DNA from: UBA1422 sp041752735
GTDB taxonomy: Bacteria > Bacillota > Clostridia > Peptostreptococcales > Anaerovoracaceae
DNA: 50,759 bases
Assembly (NCBI GenBank): GCA_041752735.1
Contig: JBGSVW010000036.1
Coordinates: forward strand, 1 to 50,759
Direction of reading: 5' to 3'
The position numbers and the translations under genes were made by a program. This document shows positions 23,709-33,931 of this stretch, in pieces. The notes beneath the pieces were generated by a model. That model worked only from the letters and a program-made list of their open reading frames with translations, was not told where the DNA came from and did no database searches. The stretch's first letter is position 1, and each line of letters starts with the position of its first letter.

Positions 23709-25520
23709 TTACGTCCTCCTGAATTTTCTTTCGATTTCATGTTGAGGAAATCGGATGAAGGTTGGTCTGCCGTGGGGACAAGATAAAGGGTTCTCGCATT
23801 GGCTTAATCGAATGAATAGTTCGTCAATCTCTTCGGAAGAAAGATGCTCCCGCCCTTTTACCGCTTCTTTGCATGCATTGGAGGCTGCTTTTGTCAACAC
23901 TTTGCGATCAGCCAGTTCTGTATCCTCCGTAACATGGTCCAGAAAGTCAGATAAAAATCGTTCGGCTTCTTCATGTGTTAAAAATCCCGGAATTTCCTTG
24001 ACCAAATAGGTGTTGGGACCGAATGATTCCAATGTATAACCCATTTCTGACAAGACATGAAGCCATGCATCCGATGATTCGCTTTCGGCGATACTACATT
24101 TAACGGTAAATGGCATTAAAATTAATTGCTTGAATTTTTCTCTTTTATCCATTTGAGCCAGAATTTGTTCAAATAATATACGTTCATGAGCTGCATGTTG
24201 ATCAATTAGATACAAAGTATCATCGTCGGTCGCAACAATATAGGTTCCAAATACAACACCTAAAGAAGTCAGCGTTTCAGGATGAAAACGATTGTCTACC
24301 GCTTCTATCGTTTGTATCGAAGGTCGTAGTTGCGGGCTTTCAGATGGTACTTTCGCTGTTGAAGTATCTGTACTTATAATGGTTTCTTCAGCAATAATAT
24401 TCTGCTGCTCTCTTAAAGATGATAATAACGTTATTATGTCAACTTGATTGAAATTCTGGGGTTTATCATGACTGGTTTTAGTATTCTGATCAGAAGTGGA
24501 TTTGAAAGAGCGTTCTTTCTCTAATCCCGGAATAGCATTTCTTCCCTGTAATGTACTTGCAAGTGAATTACGGACAAAATCCTCAACTTCCGATTCTCTG
24601 TGAAATCGGACTTCCCGCTTATTGGGGTGGATATTAACGTCTAAATCTTCCGCCGGCACTTCAAGGAAAAGATAAGCAATAGGATGTCTCCCCTCAAAGA
24701 GCCTTTGGGAATAAGCTTTATCTAATGCTCTCTCCATTGGCTTATTGTTTATCACACGTCCGTTGACAAAGAAAATTTGCGATTTACGGTTGGAACGGTG
24801 TTCTCCGGGATCTGAAATGTACCCTTCTAAACCATACGTTTCAACCTTTGAGGAGACTGGCAACAACTTTCCGCCATTGATTCTACCGTAAAGTGTATGA
24901 ATGCCCTGCAATCTGTCTCCATTTCCTTGTGTGGAAAACAAAGGTTGCTCGTTATTAATCATTCGAAATCGAATCATGGGATATGCCAAAGCCATTTGGC
25001 TTATAAATTCAATGATTAAACTACTTTCTGTCCCATCGGTTTTCAGGAATTTCAATCTGGCTGGAGTGTTGTAAAATAAATCACGTACAATGATTGTGGT
25101 CCCATCCGGACAGCCGGTGGCAGTTTGGGAGAGAACATCCCCGCCTTCGATCAATACCTTATATCCGTTTTTTTCTGATGGTGTTTTGGTGATAATCTCG
25201 GTTCGAGAAACGGCCGCTATACTTGTCAAGGCTTCTCCGCGGAATCCAAGGGTGTAAATATGATCAAGGTCATCGGCTTCCTTAATTTTACTGGTTGCAT
25301 GACGCTGAAACGCTAGGACAACTTGATCTTTTGGAATGCCACAGCCGTTGTCAGTGACACGAAGATAGGATTTCCCTCCATTTTTTATTTCTGCAACAAT
25401 ACTCGTCGCACCGGCATCAATGGAATTTTCTACCAATTCCTTCATAATTGAAACAGGCCGTTCGACCACTTCGCCGGCAGCGATTTTATCTGAGACATGT
25501 TTTGGTAGTATGGTAATCAT
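23709..25520 (-). CDS. mutL: DNA mismatch repair protein MutL
   Basis: 603 residues: N-terminal GHKL ATPase (IAAGEVVERPVS, ELVENSIDAGA, DNGCGI, GFRGEALTSI), a linker of about 330-410, and the C-terminal dimerisation/endonuclease domain with DQHAAHERILFEQ and CPHGRPTFI, the motifs of MutL proteins that nick DNA themselves (no MutH). Overlaps mutS by four bases (ATGA), so translation is coupled. Confidence 0.97.
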   Translation of the reverse strand: MITILPKHVSDKIAAGEVVERPVSIMKELVENSIDAGATSIVAEIKNGGKSYLRVTDNGCGIPKDQVVLAFQRHATSKIKEADDLDHIYTLGFRGEALTSIAAVSRTEIITKTPSEKNGYKVLIEGGDVLSQTATGCPDGTTIIVRDLFYNTPARLKFLKTDGTESSLIIEFISQMALAYPMIRFRMINNEQPLFSTQGNGDRLQGIHTLYGRINGGKLLPVSSKVETYGLEGYISDPGEHRSNRKSQIFFVNGRVINNKPMERALDKAYSQRLFEGRHPIAYLFLEVPAEDLDVNIHPNKREVRFHRESEVEDFVRNSLASTLQGRNAIPGLEKERSFKSTSDQNTKTSHDKPQNFNQVDIITLLSSLREQQNIIAEETIISTDTSTAKVPSESPQLRPSIQTIEAVDNRFHPETLTSLGVVFGTYIVATDDDTLYLIDQHAAHERILFEQILAQMDKREKFKQLILMPFTVKCSIAESESSDAWLHVLSEMGYTLESFGPNTYLVKEIPGFLTHEEAERFLSDFLDHVTEDTELADRKVLTKAASNACKEAVKGREHLSSEEIDELFIRLSQCENPLSCPHGRPTFIRFPQHEIERKFRRT

Positions 25521-28006
25521 GACTTTTCCTCAAATCTAAACAAAGTAAGCTGTTCTTCTGGTTTGGTTCGATCTCCTTGCTCTTTGATGCTTTCCAGCAA
25601 TTCAAGTTTGATATTTGCATTTTCCAACAATTCTGCGGGAACTCCGGCCAAATAAGCAACGTGGATGCCATAACTTTTACTGGCGCTACCTTCTACAATT
25701 TTATGGAGGAAAACAATTTTTCCGTTTTCATCTGCAACGTCTACCGTAAGGTTTTTGAATCCGGTCAGACCGCCTTCAATTGATGTGAGTTCATGATAAT
25801 GGGTGGCAAAAAGTGTACGTATCCTATTATTTTTATTACAGAGATATTCAACCAAAGCCCAGGCAATGGAAAGTCCGTCATAGGTGCTGGTACCCCGTCC
25901 GATTTCGTCCAAAAGAATCAAACTCTTATCGGTTGCTGATCTTAAAATATATGCAAGTTCACTCATTTCCACAAAAAATGTACTTTGACCCTGTGCAAGA
26001 TTATCTGAAGCGCCTATCCTTGTGAAGATGCGGTCAGTAATGCCGATAACAGCCCCATCACAAGGCACAAAACAGCCTGTTTGAGCCATTAAAACGATTA
26101 AGGCAGTCTGACGCATATAGGTTGATTTTCCAGCCATATTTGGGCCGGTAATCAGCAGCATGGAGGACCCGCTACAATCCATGTAGGTGTCGTTGGGCAC
26201 AAAGATTCCATCCCGGATGCTTTGTTCTATGACGGGATGACGCCCCTTTTCGATTCTAATCTCATCGCCATCATGCACCACAGGTTTAACATAGCCTAGG
26301 CGGCTGCTCACTTCTGCGAATGAAACCAGTACATCCAGAGATGATATAGATTGGGATGTTCGTTGTATGGGATCAATATATCCCTTGATTTCATTGCGTA
26401 AGTCCTGGAAAATTTCATACTCCATTTGATTGATTTTGGTCTCGGCATGAAGAACCAAACCTTCCATCTCTTTCAGTTCAGGCGTGATAAATCGTTCAGC
26501 ATTCACTAAGGTTTGTTTCCGGATGTAATTGTCGGGAATCATATCATATTTTGATCGGGTAACTTCAATATAATAGCCAAAAACCCTATTGTACCCAACT
26601 TTTAAATTGGAAATTCCGGTACGATCACGTTCTATGTTTTCAAGACTGGCAATCCATTGTTGCGCATCATAAATTGATGCCTTCAGGGCATCTAGTTCTT
26701 CGGAATATCCGGATTGAATCAAACTCCCTTCTTTTATTGTATAGGGAGGGTCTTCTACCAGCGCAGAGGCGATGCTGTCATATACATTCTCCAAGGGCGA
26801 AATATTTTCTTGGAGTTCTTGAAGCAGTAAACTATCGCAATCCAATAGGTCCAGTTTGATTTCCGGAAGCACAAAGAGAGAATTTTTTAGTGCGATCAAA
26901 TCCTTGCCGTTGGCTGAACCGCATGCAATTTTTGCAGTCAAACGTTCAAAATCATAGATTGCTTTGAGACTTTCTTTAATATTATTTCGTGTGATGTAAT
27001 TCTGAATTAAGCAATCCACTGCATCCAGACGCTCTTGAATTTCCTGACAACGATTCAATGGTTCTCGAAGCCATTTTTTCATTTTCCTACTACCCATTGC
27101 AGTATGGGTTTTGTCTAAAACGCCTAACAATGAACCTTGTATTTTCTTTTCATATAACGTTTCAGTGATTTCAAGATTACGCAGCGTTGCTTTATCCAGC
27201 GCCATAGTTCCGCCTAAATGATACACTTGTAACCTTTTTAGATGACTTAAACTTTGCTTTTGAGTTTCAAGCATATACTTTAATAAAGCACCCAAAGCAA
27301 ACAATCCACAAGTCAATTCTCCTAATCCAAGTCCAACAAGAGATTTGATTTCGAAATGAGAATAGATTGTTTGGATTATGCTATCTTTATTATAGTAAGA
27401 TGACGTTAATTGTGAGAGATAAGCGCCTGTTACCTGTTTGAGATCTTCAAAGTCCCAAAGTTCCTTAAGAGAATCTGGTAAAACAATCTCCCGTGTTCCA
27501 ATCCGGGCCAATTCATTGTATAAGGCTTCCCAGGACTCTGTTGGCGGAAATTCGGTGACATACCACTCACCTGTTGAAATATCGCAATAAGAAAATCCCA
27601 CACCGGTTTCATCCACGAAGACTGACGCGAGGTAGTTGTTTTCTTTTTCGTTCAACATGGTTCCATTGGAAATCGTTCCCGGGGTAATAATTTGTACCAC
27701 TTCACGTTTCACAATTCCCTTTGCAGTTGCAGGATCCTCCACCTGCTCACAAATGGCCACTTTGTAACCACGCTCCACCAATTTGCTGATATACGATTCA
27801 GCCGCATGAAAAGGGACACCACACATGGGAGCCCGTTCCTCTTGACCGCAGTTCTTTCCTGTTAATGTAAGTTCCAATTCTTTGGATGCAATATGGGCAT
27901 CCTCAAAGAACATCTCATAGAAATCTCCCAAACGGAAGAAAAGGATACAATCTGTGTGTTCCTTTTTGATTTCCGTATATTGATGCATCATTGGTGATAG
28001 TTTCAT
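25517..28006 (-). CDS. mutS: DNA mismatch recognition protein MutS
   Basis: 829 residues. The N-terminal mismatch-binding domain has FFRLGDFYEMFFEDA with the Phe-x-Glu wedge; then come connector, lever and clamp domains and a C-terminal ATPase with Walker A TGPNMAGKST, Walker B LILLDEIGRGTSTYDG and the HYHEL signature. Overlaps tlyA and mutL by four bases each. Confidence 0.98.
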   Translation of the reverse strand: MKLSPMMHQYTEIKKEHTDCILFFRLGDFYEMFFEDAHIASKELELTLTGKNCGQEERAPMCGVPFHAAESYISKLVERGYKVAICEQVEDPATAKGIVKREVVQIITPGTISNGTMLNEKENNYLASVFVDETGVGFSYCDISTGEWYVTEFPPTESWEALYNELARIGTREIVLPDSLKELWDFEDLKQVTGAYLSQLTSSYYNKDSIIQTIYSHFEIKSLVGLGLGELTCGLFALGALLKYMLETQKQSLSHLKRLQVYHLGGTMALDKATLRNLEITETLYEKKIQGSLLGVLDKTHTAMGSRKMKKWLREPLNRCQEIQERLDAVDCLIQNYITRNNIKESLKAIYDFERLTAKIACGSANGKDLIALKNSLFVLPEIKLDLLDCDSLLLQELQENISPLENVYDSIASALVEDPPYTIKEGSLIQSGYSEELDALKASIYDAQQWIASLENIERDRTGISNLKVGYNRVFGYYIEVTRSKYDMIPDNYIRKQTLVNAERFITPELKEMEGLVLHAETKINQMEYEIFQDLRNEIKGYIDPIQRTSQSISSLDVLVSFAEVSSRLGYVKPVVHDGDEIRIEKGRHPVIEQSIRDGIFVPNDTYMDCSGSSMLLITGPNMAGKSTYMRQTALIVLMAQTGCFVPCDGAVIGITDRIFTRIGASDNLAQGQSTFFVEMSELAYILRSATDKSLILLDEIGRGTSTYDGLSIAWALVEYLCNKNNRIRTLFATHYHELTSIEGGLTGFKNLTVDVADENGKIVFLHKIVEGSASKSYGIHVAYLAGVPAELLENANIKLELLESIKEQGDRTKPEEQLTLFRFEEKS

Positions 28007-28788
28007 AGACTGTCTGTTTCTCCTATTACGGTGTCAATGTCAACGGTTGTGCAGTCGGGATTTTTTGTTAACAACAGTAAATATTCGATATTGCCTTTAG
28101 CTCCTGTCACCGGAGAAAACGTGAGATCTTTTGGATATAATTTGAATTCTTGTGCATATTTGATCACTTTGAGGATGACTTCTTTGTGTATTGTTTTGTC
28201 CCGAACGATGCCGCCCTTTCCGACTTGCTCCCTACCCGCTTCAAATTGTGGTTTTACTAAGCACACAACTTGGCCATTTTCTTTTAGTAAGGAAGATGCA
28301 ACGGGCAAAATTAAGTGCAAAGAGATAAATGACACATCAATTGAAATAAAATCAACTTTTTCCGGGAAAGATACACAGTCAATATAGCGAATATTGGTCT
28401 TCTCCATATTGACTACTCGGTGATCAGTCCGCAGCTTCCAGTCAAGCTGGCCATATCCCACATCCATGGCGTATACCTTGATTGCACCGTTTCGCAACAT
28501 GCAATCGGTGAAGCCACCGGTTGAAGCGCCCATATCTATAGCGATTTTTCCTTCTAATGCTAATTGAAAAGAGTCAATTGCTTTTGCAAGTTTCAAGCCA
28601 CCTCTACTTACATAGGGGCACAAAGGTTCTTTGACAAACAAAACTGACTCCGAATTGGTCATATTTCCTGCTTTGTCAACTCGTATACCGTCAACATATA
28701 CTAAACCAGCCATCACAGAAGCTTTGGCTTTTTCCCGTGAAGGAAAGAATCCTTTTTCTACAAGCAAGATGTCAAGTCGTTCCTTCAA
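28003..28788 (-). CDS. tlyA: TlyA family rRNA (cytidine-2'-O)-methyltransferase
   Basis: 261 residues: S4 RNA-binding domain (about 1-60, RLDILLVEKGFFPSREKAKA) and an FtsJ-type methyltransferase domain with YVSRGGLKLAKAID, SAM-binding DMGASTGGFTDCML and KPQFEAGREQVGKGGIV. In mycobacteria TlyA methylates 16S and 23S rRNA; the same is inferred. Overlaps dxs by 17 bases and mutS by four. Confidence 0.93.
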   Translation of the reverse strand: MKERLDILLVEKGFFPSREKAKASVMAGLVYVDGIRVDKAGNMTNSESVLFVKEPLCPYVSRGGLKLAKAIDSFQLALEGKIAIDMGASTGGFTDCMLRNGAIKVYAMDVGYGQLDWKLRTDHRVVNMEKTNIRYIDCVSFPEKVDFISIDVSFISLHLILPVASSLLKENGQVVCLVKPQFEAGREQVGKGGIVRDKTIHKEVILKVIKYAQEFKLYPKDLTFSPVTGAKGNIEYLLLLTKNPDCTTVDIDTVIGETDSL

Positions 28789-30640
28789 TTGATTTTTGAA
28801 TCCTTTCTGCTATGCTGTCTGCATCCAACTGATACAGTGCATTGAGTTCATCACAAGAGCCGTGTTCCACAAATCGGTCCGGCCAACCAATATTCAGGAC
28901 TTTCGTGCTCAAATTCAGTTCATTAAGGTATGATGTTACCTGTTCACCGAATCCGCCAATGGTCATGTTATCTTCAAGTGTAACCAACCATGGCGTTTCG
29001 TTTGCGGTTTGAAGCAGCATGTTTGTATCCATTGGTTTGATGAATCTAGGATTTACTATAGCTGCCTGAATGCCTTTTTTGATTAATATGGATTTTACCT
29101 CAATCGCAGTGGAAATCATATTTCCTACAGCCCAAATAGTCACATCAACGCCATTTTCAAGCTTTTGAGCACCCTCTGTTAAGTGGACTCTTGAATAATG
29201 CACTTCGGGGCTTATTCCTCTTGGATATCTGATTGCACAAGGCCCTTTGATGGTTAGCGCATAATCCATCATTTCTTCCAGTTCCTTGCCATCTCTGGGT
29301 GCAAGGATGGTTATATTTGGCATAGACCTGAGGAAAGAAATATCGAACAATCCATGATGAGTCTCTCCATCGGCACCAACGTTGCCGGCCCTGTCGATTG
29401 CAAATATAACCGGTAGATTTTGCAGGCATACATCAATGAGTATTTGATCATAAGCACGTTGCAAAAAAGTGGAATAGATAGCCACAAATGGCTTCATTCC
29501 ACCGGCGGCAAGCCCTGCAGCAAACGTAACCGCGTGCGCTTCCGCTATGCCAACATCAAAAATACGGTCCGGAAACCGACACGCAAACCCGGTGAGTCCG
29601 GTTCCATCGGTCATTGCTGCTGTAATCCCGATTATTTTCTCGTCTTTTTCTGCTAATTTGGTTAAATGGTCACCAAATATTTCAGAATAAGTAGGTTGCG
29701 TCGAGGTTTTTAAAGAACAACCAGTCGCTGGGTCAAAGGGACCGGTTCCGTGAAATTTCCCAGGAAAAAGCTCAGCATTTTTGTAACCCTTTCCTTTTTC
29801 GGTCAACACATGGATGACAACAGGACCTTTAGCTTGTTTCGCCAATTCCATACTGTCCATCAAGGTATGGATATTATGCCCGTCCATTGGGCCCATGTAA
29901 GTGAACCCCATTTGCTCAAAAATGACGCCATCGACGATGGCATATTTAATCATATCTCGGAAATGTTGTATTCCCGAATATATTCCTTCTCCCACAACGG
30001 GAATTCCTCTGGTCCATCCACGTACCTTTGATTTAAACTGATAGTAACCTGAAGAAACTCTAACTTTATTTAAATGTCGGGATACCGCACCGATATTCTT
30101 TGAAATGGACATTCCATTATCATTAAGAATAACGATCACTCTGGATTTTGTACCACCAATATTATTCAAACCTTCATACGCCAAACCGCCCGTCAAAGCG
30201 CCATCGCCAATAATAGCAACGGTTTGATGGGTTTCAGCGGATAAATCTCTGGCCTTTGCAAGCCCTGCAGCAATAGATAATGAATTGCTGGCATGACCGG
30301 TATCGAAGATATCATGTTCACTCTCAGCTGTCTTTGGAAAGCCACTTAACCCATCCATTTGGCGCAGTGATTCAAACCCCGCAGCTCGTCCTGTTAAGAT
30401 TTTGTGCACATAGGATTGATGCCCTACATCCCAGATAATCTTGTCGGTAGGACTATTAAATGTTTTGTGCAATGCTAGGGTTAATTCAACGACACCTAAA
30501 TTGGATGCCAAATGCCCTCCGGTTTTAGATAAGTGGTCAACTAAAAATTCCCTGATATTTCCAGCCAATCCGTTTAGTTCGGTTGTGGACATGTTTTTCA
30601 GGTCGGTTGGGAAATCGTAATCGCAAATATTTTTGCTCAT
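28772..30640 (-). CDS. dxs: 1-deoxy-D-xylulose-5-phosphate synthase
   Basis: First enzyme of the MEP isoprenoid pathway, condensing pyruvate and glyceraldehyde-3-phosphate with thiamine diphosphate. 622 residues: HLASNLGVVELTLALH, the TPP/Mg motif GDGALTGGLAYEGLNN with DNGMSISKN, GPMDGHN, and the transketolase-like RAGNVGADGETHHGLFD. RBS AAGGAG. Followed by tlyA in the common Firmicute order ispA-dxs-tlyA. Confidence 0.97.
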   Translation of the reverse strand: MSKNICDYDFPTDLKNMSTTELNGLAGNIREFLVDHLSKTGGHLASNLGVVELTLALHKTFNSPTDKIIWDVGHQSYVHKILTGRAAGFESLRQMDGLSGFPKTAESEHDIFDTGHASNSLSIAAGLAKARDLSAETHQTVAIIGDGALTGGLAYEGLNNIGGTKSRVIVILNDNGMSISKNIGAVSRHLNKVRVSSGYYQFKSKVRGWTRGIPVVGEGIYSGIQHFRDMIKYAIVDGVIFEQMGFTYMGPMDGHNIHTLMDSMELAKQAKGPVVIHVLTEKGKGYKNAELFPGKFHGTGPFDPATGCSLKTSTQPTYSEIFGDHLTKLAEKDEKIIGITAAMTDGTGLTGFACRFPDRIFDVGIAEAHAVTFAAGLAAGGMKPFVAIYSTFLQRAYDQILIDVCLQNLPVIFAIDRAGNVGADGETHHGLFDISFLRSMPNITILAPRDGKELEEMMDYALTIKGPCAIRYPRGISPEVHYSRVHLTEGAQKLENGVDVTIWAVGNMISTAIEVKSILIKKGIQAAIVNPRFIKPMDTNMLLQTANETPWLVTLEDNMTIGGFGEQVTSYLNELNLSTKVLNIGWPDRFVEHGSCDELNALYQLDADSIAERIQKSIEGTT

Positions 30641-30694
30641 TCTGCCCTACTCCTTAAGTATTTCCTTGGTTCTTTTCAAACAACTTCGTACGTA

Positions 30695-31588
30695 TTATTT
30701 TGTTCTGCTTTCAAGCTCACGCACCAATTTTGTGAAAAACTCTGCGTTATCGTAGTAAGGTGCCATCACTTCAATTGCTTTCTCAGTTAGTTGATGCATT
30801 CTTTCGTATGACTGTTCCAGTCCATAGAGAGCCGGATAAGTGGATTTTTGATTTTTTATGTCAACTCCTTTTGTTTTACCCATTTCAGACTCTTCCCCAA
30901 CAACATCTAAAATATCGTCAACAATCTGAAAAGCCAACCCAAGATTTTCTGCAAATTCAGTTAATCTGGTCATAGTTTCTTCATCAGCATCTCCAAGATG
31001 AGCGCCGGCGCGTATGGCTGCAACGATTAATGCTCCAGTTTTATTAATGTGGATATAATCCAACATTTCTTTGGAATAATGTTTGCCTTCTCCCTCGATA
31101 TCCGCTGCCTGTCCGGCCACCATGCCTCTGCAACCCGCTCCTTTTGTGATTTCATAACTTGCGCGGATACGTTTTTTCATTTTGTTGGGATCATCAAAAT
31201 ATAAGAACAAATCCCTGTACATGGCTTCGAACGCAGATGTCAAAAGACCGTCTCCAGCGAGGATTGCCATGGCATCACCAAACACTTTGTGATTTGTCGG
31301 TTGTCCTCGGCGCATGTCATCGTCGTCCATGGCTGGGAGGTCGTCATGAATTAAGGAATAGGTATGAACATATTCAATGGCGCAAGCATAGGGCAAAGCT
31401 TGTTTGATATCGCCTCCGCAGAATTCACAGGCACCCAAAAGTAGTGCCGGCCGTATTCGTTTTCCTCCAGCGGTTAGACTATACCGAATTGACTCACAAA
31501 TAGTCATACTCTTAGAGTCTACTTCAGGTAAGAAATCTAAGAGATGTGACTCTACTAATGCTTTGTATCGCAGATAATCTTCGTTCAT
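30695..31588 (-). CDS. ispA: Polyprenyl (geranyl/farnesyl) diphosphate synthase
   Basis: Chain-elongating prenyltransferase, 297 residues. First aspartate-rich motif DDLPAMDDDD with RRG after it, second motif DDILD in FQIVDDILDVVGE; TAGGKRIRPAL binds isopentenyl diphosphate. Two residues between the aspartate pairs (DDxxxxD) mark the bacterial FPP synthase type. Twelve bases after xseB. Confidence 0.94.
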   Translation of the reverse strand: MNEDYLRYKALVESHLLDFLPEVDSKSMTICESIRYSLTAGGKRIRPALLLGACEFCGGDIKQALPYACAIEYVHTYSLIHDDLPAMDDDDMRRGQPTNHKVFGDAMAILAGDGLLTSAFEAMYRDLFLYFDDPNKMKKRIRASYEITKGAGCRGMVAGQAADIEGEGKHYSKEMLDYIHINKTGALIVAAIRAGAHLGDADEETMTRLTEFAENLGLAFQIVDDILDVVGEESEMGKTKGVDIKNQKSTYPALYGLEQSYERMHQLTEKAIEVMAPYYDNAEFFTKLVRELESRTK

Positions 31589-31600
31589 GGCAGTTCTCCT

Positions 31601-31792
31601 CTATTTTGAGTAGGTTTCAATTTTTTGTTTCGCGTCACGCAGAATTGCATCGCATTTTTTATAGTATTCAATTCCTTCTTCATAGTTTTTTAGCGCATCT
31701 TCAAGGGTAATGCTATCATTCTTAAGATTGTCAGCTGCTTTTTCTAATTTTTCCATGGCATCTTCGAATGAGATTGCTTTTTCTTTGTCCAT
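31601..31792 (-). CDS. xseB: Exodeoxyribonuclease VII small subunit
   Basis: 63 residues, helical: SFEDAMEKLEKAADNL, SITLEDALKNYEEGI and YYKKCDAIL, the small-subunit signature. Partner of XseA, encoded one base upstream. Start at 31792, with GAGAGGAA upstream; the longer frame overlaps xseA extensively. Confidence 0.93.
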   Translation of the reverse strand: MDKEKAISFEDAMEKLEKAADNLKNDSITLEDALKNYEEGIEYYKKCDAILRDAKQKIETYSK

Positions 31793-31793
31793 T

Positions 31794-33005
31794 TTACTTA
31801 TTCCTCTCAATCTTGGTAATTCTTGATATAAGTTTACCGTCCCGTAATATGATAGAAATGGGATCATCGACTTGAACTTTTTCAATGGTACTTATTAGTG
31901 TTCCATCAATTGTCGTTAATGCAGCATACCCACGTCCCATAATTGACTTGGGATTCAGATGTTCAAGTACTTGACGACTGTGGGTCATCAGAGTTGTACG
32001 CCGTTCCACATGCTTTTCTGTTTGCGGTTGTATTTGATCGACATATTTCTGATTGCGAAGGGATAACAATTCAATTCTATCTAAAATTCCCTTTCGAAAA
32101 GTGCTGAGATCTAATCTGGAAAGTCGTTCGGTTTTTTTGTCAATCCAATATTCCAAGTTTTCCTGTAGTTTGCTGTCTAAAAAATCCAGATAGGTTCTTA
32201 ATTCTTTTGTATCAGGAACGGCCAGTACTGCTGCAGCGGTAGGAGTTTCTGCTCTTTTATCCGCTACAAAATCAGCGATGGTGACATCTGTTTCATGGCC
32301 GACGGCTGATATGATTGGAATGTTAGAGGCATAGATAGCTCTGGCCACTTCTTCCTCATTAAAAGCCCATAACTCTTCCAAAGAACCACCACCTCTGCCA
32401 ACGATGATGGTATCTACTTCTGGAAATTTACTGTTGACGTTTCTTATACCTTCGGAAATTGACGCAGCCGCTCCCGGTCCTTGAACCAGAACAGGTACGA
32501 TTAATATATCTACCACTTCATTTCGACCGGATATGATTTTGATCATATCTTGTAATGCCGCGCCTGTCTGAGCAGAAATAATTGCTATCGTTGAAGGAAA
32601 TCCCGGGATCGATTTTTTGTGGCTTGCATCAAATAATCCTTCACTTAGCAGCTTCTTTTTGAGGGTCTCAAATGCAATTCCTAGATCCCCAACTCCTGAA
32701 ATTTCAACAGCCTTGACTTGCAAAGAATAATACCCGCCCCGTTCAAAGACGGATACATTGCCAATGGCTATGATTTCCATACCATCCTCCAGTTCAACAG
32801 ACATGGAAGATGCTATACCCGAAGGTAGAAAGCAATTGATTTTACCGCTTTGATCTTTCAGGCTGAAATAGACATGCCCCGAATCATGATATTTCAAATT
32901 GGAAATTTCTCCCAATACAGCTACTTGGTTTAGTAACGGATCAGTTTGTAGCACCCTTTTTATGTAGGCGTTTAGTTGTGATACACTGATAGGCTTCATC
33001 GCCAT
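31794..33005 (-). CDS. xseA: Exodeoxyribonuclease VII large subunit
   Basis: 403 residues: OB-fold N-terminal domain (VSQLNAYIKRVL, GEISNLKYHDSGHVYFSLKD), catalytic centre with FPSTIAIISAQTGAALQD, TIIVGRGGGSLEELWAFNEE and SAVGHETDVTIADFVADKRAETPTAAA (in part), and a C-terminal helical region. Degrades single-stranded DNA. Start 33005, with GGAGG nine bases upstream. Overlaps the TsaD paralogue by ten bases. Confidence 0.96.
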   Translation of the reverse strand: MAMKPISVSQLNAYIKRVLQTDPLLNQVAVLGEISNLKYHDSGHVYFSLKDQSGKINCFLPSGIASSMSVELEDGMEIIAIGNVSVFERGGYYSLQVKAVEISGVGDLGIAFETLKKKLLSEGLFDASHKKSIPGFPSTIAIISAQTGAALQDMIKIISGRNEVVDILIVPVLVQGPGAAASISEGIRNVNSKFPEVDTIIVGRGGGSLEELWAFNEEEVARAIYASNIPIISAVGHETDVTIADFVADKRAETPTAAAVLAVPDTKELRTYLDFLDSKLQENLEYWIDKKTERLSRLDLSTFRKGILDRIELLSLRNQKYVDQIQPQTEKHVERRTTLMTHSRQVLEHLNPKSIMGRGYAALTTIDGTLISTIEKVQVDDPISIILRDGKLISRITKIERNK

Positions 33006-33931
33006 AATTGATTGCCTCCCAAAAGAGCTATGCCAACTGCGTTATCTGAAGAAAAATCGCCAAACAAAGTTGTACCATGTTTCATGTTCTTACTCATATA
33101 ATCTCGGACAGTTTTACTACCTGAAACGCCGCCAACCATAATGATTTCTTTCAACTTGTATATTTTGCATGCTTCATCTGACACTTTGCAAAGACAATTG
33201 GAAATATGTTTAAAAAGCTCAGGGATGAGATCTTCGGTTAAGACGCCTTCTATTAATCTACGCTGGCACTGTGTTTCAATACCAGAGAGATTAAATTCCA
33301 ATCCCGTTATTGGGATTGGTTTTAGCCAACTTGTACTGGGCTCAATACCATAGGCAAATTGATCCATTTTTTCCCCTGCAGGGAACGCCATTCCCATCGC
33401 CACGCCGACTCGGTCTATTAGTTGACCAAAAGCCAGGTCTTTGGAGCCTCCAATGATTTGAATGATACCCTTATCAAATAGTAACAATTCACTGGTTCCC
33501 CCAGAAAGGTGAAAGCAAAGGATTCGATCGGCCTCGCGTAATGGAGAAAAATATTTGATTGCCTCGATGTGACCCTCCTGATGGGAGAAATAGAACATTG
33601 GGATGTTCAATCGGTTGGCCAATTTTGCTCCGTATTCAACGCCATCCATGAAAACCGGCATATAAGAGCCTTCAACAGGTCTTGGTTTATCTGATACAGC
33701 GACTGCACCTATCTGATTGAAATCTAAAACTTGTTCTAACTCAGCTATCATTTTAACTAGATTCTGATGATGTTGAATGCGTGCATCGGATTGTCTCAAT
33801 CCTCTGGTGCCGAGAGGCACCTTGAGAATTCTCTTCCAATCAAGTAAAACATCACCCTGTTGATTGATTGCCGCTATCGAAGTAGTATATGCGCTGGTAT
33901 CAATACCAATGACAATTTGATTATGATTCAT
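32996..33931 (-). CDS. TsaD/Kae1-family paralogue (M22 'glycoprotease' fold)
   Basis: 311 residues of the ASKHA fold: DTSAYTTSIAA near the start (in place of the TsaD ETSCDETS), HQEGH (His117, His121), LSGGTSELLLF, then Asp296 in SSDNAVGIA. The metal ligands H, H and D are thus all kept. Genuine TsaD (about 340 residues, HMEGH) works with TsaB and TsaE to make t6A in tRNA; neither partner is here. A gene of this type sits between nusB and xseA in many Clostridia. It overlaps nusB and xseA. Function unknown; a second carbamoyltransferase-type activity is only a possibility. Confidence 0.85.
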   Translation of the reverse strand: MNHNQIVIGIDTSAYTTSIAAINQQGDVLLDWKRILKVPLGTRGLRQSDARIQHHQNLVKMIAELEQVLDFNQIGAVAVSDKPRPVEGSYMPVFMDGVEYGAKLANRLNIPMFYFSHQEGHIEAIKYFSPLREADRILCFHLSGGTSELLLFDKGIIQIIGGSKDLAFGQLIDRVGVAMGMAFPAGEKMDQFAYGIEPSTSWLKPIPITGLEFNLSGIETQCQRRLIEGVLTEDLIPELFKHISNCLCKVSDEACKIYKLKEIIMVGGVSGSKTVRDYMSKNMKHGTTLFGDFSSDNAVGIALLGGNQLWR

